Part shown: in pieces, positions 61,152-64,000 of the stretch
Position numbering within the stretch: the first letter of the stretch is position 1
How the letters are laid out: every line of letters starts with the position of its first letter
Source: Eopsaltria australis
Taxonomy: Eukaryota; Chordata; Aves; Passeriformes; Petroicidae
DNA length: 64,000 bases
NCBI GenBank assembly: GCA_034509425.1
Contig: JAVTVJ010000988.1
Span: forward strand, 62,001-126,000
Direction of reading: 5' to 3'
The notes under the pieces: model-generated
Told to the model about the DNA's origin: nothing
What the model saw: the letters and a program-made list of their open reading frames with translations, nothing else
Databases searched by the model: none
Made by a program: the position numbers and the translations under genes

Positions 61152-64000
61152 GTAAAACCTTCTGTGGTCACCCCATTTTGTTACGTCCTTTGCTTATCTG
61201 CTGCTTTGACCTGTTTTAACTAAGGCCATCATAGCATTTCATCCCCAAAGAACCTTTACTGAGCAATAATACTAGTGTTGAAGATATTGGTTGATCAGAG
61301 ATACCTCCTGTCTAGTCTGTCTTGCAGGATAATTAATTTAGGAGAGTGTAATTTAGTTCTTGATAGTTGGAGACACCTTCATCCTGGTAGTCCTGATCTG
61401 TCAGAGCATCAAGATTGGCTTTCATTACTGAGTGTAGGAAGTCTTTCTAGATTTTTCAGCTGTGTCTCAGATCTGAGCCATGATCTGCTTGGTTGCTTTT
61501 ACATTTCCTCTGCTGAAGGTGACTGAACTTGCAGAAGCCCAGTAAGTAGGGCATTGCAATGGGGAATAAAAAATTATTTCCTATAAATGAAGGTGAAAAT
61601 AACAAAGGACAGTTCATTTTCAGTCAGTCTTCATGGAATTGATTTCCTGGAATAAAACACCCTTGAAAGCTCGAGTTAGGAAAATAACGAGTGAGAGAAT
61701 TACCAGCTTGGAGGGAAAACTGACATTCATTAAGAGATTCTTTACATTTGTAAAAAAAGAGCAAATATGCCTAGGTAAAACTAAGAAACCTGGGTGCTTG
61801 TTTTGTACAAATACAATTTGTTGTTTAATTGACTTGCCCCAAGTTTTTCTGGTTTAGTATCATTAAATCTATGCCTCTGGTGCTGTGAGTTTTACAATAA
61901 TTTGTGATTTTAGTGTAAAGAATGTATTGCTGCCGTTCCAAGTGGTTTATCCTGCTGACATGAGGTAAACAACAGATAATGTAAGAAAGATTTTACCTCA
62001 CAGTAAAAGTGAGGAAAATAGGACTGAAAAGAATACAAAACAGCCTTTTTCTTTTCCTTCTTAAATACAAGGAGGGAAAATGAAGGAATGCTCTTAGCAG
62101 TCTGGAATGGGAGATAGAAATAAGCTTGAGAGAGGAAATGTTTACTACCGCAGGGAGCTGATGAAATTCTTTCCCATAGTCATTTATCTAAATGTCATAA
62201 AATTGTCATCATGGTGACAACATGATGAGAAAAGTACAGCAAACTGCTAGGAGGGACTCATGCAATTAATGTTCTTGGGTAGAAGAAAGAATTTTTCTTT
62301 TTAGATTGGTGACACTCAATTGCTCAAAAACTTCTCCAGGTTTTAATGATTTGTTAAAACCAAAATTGCTTGGTATTGTGCAAGCAGTTACGGGGTCTAA
62401 ATATTTTCTGAAATATTTCAATATTGCCTTGTTAGCTTTTCTAAATGACTTTACTGTGTTTGCAGGCATGGTTGGACCTTTTTCACCATGAAAAGGAATT
62501 GTGTGGGGGATCAAACACAACTTCCAATTGTAAATGGCTGAATAGTTGCACTTACGTTCCATAATCAGTTGTTTTGCAGTCTGGGTGGGGGCTGCACATC
62601 ACAGACAGGGGTTGGGATACACTGACCCTAACCACGTAACCAGTCTGAGCCCAGTGGCTCATTAAGAGCATTTTTCTGCTCTGATGAGGATTTTAAGTGA
62701 CCTTCACATGCCAATGCATTTGCCATTTTTTTTCCTTGGTGAAAAGAGCTCTTTCTTCCTTTTTCTATGTTTATGCTTAGCAATCCGTCTCTGTTCGATG
62801 ACTTCAAGTAGCAAAGACTATTTTGTTTGGTTTTACACATTATGCAGATCATAACTATTTGCATACAGGCTTTAATCAGAGGTAATATCCTCTGATATTA
62901 CCTCTGATAAACCTCCTTTTGTTTGGATTTTTACCCAAAGAAGTGTAGAAAGCTGCTTTACTGTTAAGAGATAACCAAGACTTTAGAGAACTTTTTCATG
63001 GTTTGGTAGTTTCAGGAGTGCCTGATCCATGTTTTTTCCTGTTATGTGACAGATCTTTTTGTCCTAAAAAATAGAATAGTGATAAGTATATGGGGTTTTG
63101 AAATACTTTTAAAGTCACTCATGCAGAACCAGGCTTCCAGAAGGTAAATATCTGGCATGTTTTTGTGTGGATATTCTATCACTTTTTATAAAGACATTAT
63201 CTTACAATCCTTACCTAATTATATGCTCTTTTTCTGCACAGTAAAGATTGAAAAAAAATAGTGCAATAAATGAATTCAGTGAAATTCATGAAACATGGAG
63301 GTAGCATAATAGAATGAAAGAGATCCTGCAACCCTTGGAGCCTCTTCTTCATCCTTCCAGACCCTGATGTGTTTTGTCATAGTTGTGGGAGATCACTGCT
63401 CATTAGGACAGAGTAGTGAGCACAGGGCTCTGTTTTTGTTTGATATATTTACTGATAGCAGTAAATGGCATAAATCCCCTCACAGAGAACTAAGTTGCCA
63501 AGCCTTAAATGTTACATATAAGTAGTATATAAAATATATTAATGTATCAAATTATTATAGTTATATATTAAATTATTACAACATGTATTAAAGATGTATC
63601 TATGAAAGAGCAGTAAATTACTGGATGGTAAAGCACTGTGGCAGACACCTCTGTGACCCTCTACCCTGTACTACAAGAAGAACATGGGTGAGCATTAAAC
63701 AGCCATTAAACAGTAGGACAGAAGAAAGGAGAAAATGCTGATGTTCAGATATACTGGATCCTGCTTGATTTAGAGGAATGACTAAGTATGTCTAAATGTG
63801 GGGAAAAGATTTTGTCAGATATTATTCTGAGCAGTGATCAACTAAATTTGCTAAAAATTAGGGTGTTTGGGGTAAAGGACGCAAGAATTATTCAGTTGAT
63901 AATGGTTGTTAAACTTGACAGGATCATGAGCTGCTGCAGGGCTGCCTTTAAAATGTAGATGAAAAGAAACTCAAACTAGAGCCAGACTGTAATTGCTCCG
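61152..64000 (+). other. FBN2: FBN2 intron within TB5, 5' part
   Basis: At least 2.8 kb of intron running to the window edge. I looked for an exon carrying the last TB5 cysteine and saw none. It contains a perfect 15-bp hairpin at 62875-62908. Confidence 0.8.
62875..62908. repeat. Perfect 15-bp inverted repeat, 4-base loop
   Basis: ATCAGAGGTAATATC (62875-62889) and GATATTACCTCTGAT (62894-62908) are exact reverse complements separated by CTCT. This is the tightest palindrome I noticed in the window. Confidence 0.95.

Noticed and set aside
61152..64000. Second TB5 exon in the terminal intron
   Set aside because: No acceptor followed by an open frame with the expected short Cys-containing segment was found; it is presumably beyond the window.

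Overview
The window is vertebrate genomic DNA, almost certainly from a bird. It lies inside one large gene on the + strand, fibrillin-2 (FBN2). I identify 35 consecutive coding exons totalling 4,527 bp (1,509 codons) of intact reading frame. All are separated by phase-1 introns, so each exon begins with the last two bases of a split codon. The bird assignment rests on CR1 LINE fragments in the introns (about 26.55-27.69 kb and 44.85-45.06 kb) and on compact introns. FBN2 rather than FBN1 or FBN3 is indicated by the glycine-rich exon after TB1, by RGD tripeptides in both TB3 and TB4, and by close agreement with the vertebrate FBN2 sequence as I recall it. No database search was run.

Layout: 0.8-5.8 kb cbEGF1-2; 8.0-9.1 kb TB1 and the Gly-rich segment; 10.0 kb EGF4 (no calcium site); 15.6-18.3 kb cbEGF3-6; 23.6-24.5 kb TB2 (two exons); 27.8-35.3 kb cbEGF7-9; 38.7-40.1 kb hybrid domain 2 (two exons); 40.3 kb cbEGF10; 42.2-42.4 kb TB3; 44.7-57.4 kb the run of twelve domains cbEGF11-22; 57.6-58.9 kb TB4 with the conserved RGD; 59.5-60.5 kb cbEGF23-24; 61.0-61.15 kb first exon of TB5. 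The second TB5 exon and everything downstream lie beyond the window, as do the signal peptide, N-terminal domain, EGF1-3 and hybrid 1. In the classical 65-exon fibrillin layout these correspond to exons 7-41.

The product is a secreted extracellular-matrix glycoprotein. Tandem calcium-binding EGF domains make rigid rods, interrupted by eight-cysteine TB and hybrid domains that bind partners. It assembles into microfibrils that carry elastin and tether TGF-beta/BMP family complexes. The TB3 to cbEGF22 stretch is the region where congenital contractural arachnodactyly mutations cluster in human FBN2.

I found no second gene, RNA gene, CRISPR array or prokaryote-type system. The points of interest are structural: a GC-AG intron, a tandem NAGNAG acceptor, nested CR1 insertions, a possible LTR-like element inside a diverged direct duplication, a 117-bp tandem repeat, and two strong hairpin loci in introns. 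Most open reading frames outside the exons, and those on the minus strand, look like chance or antisense shadows.
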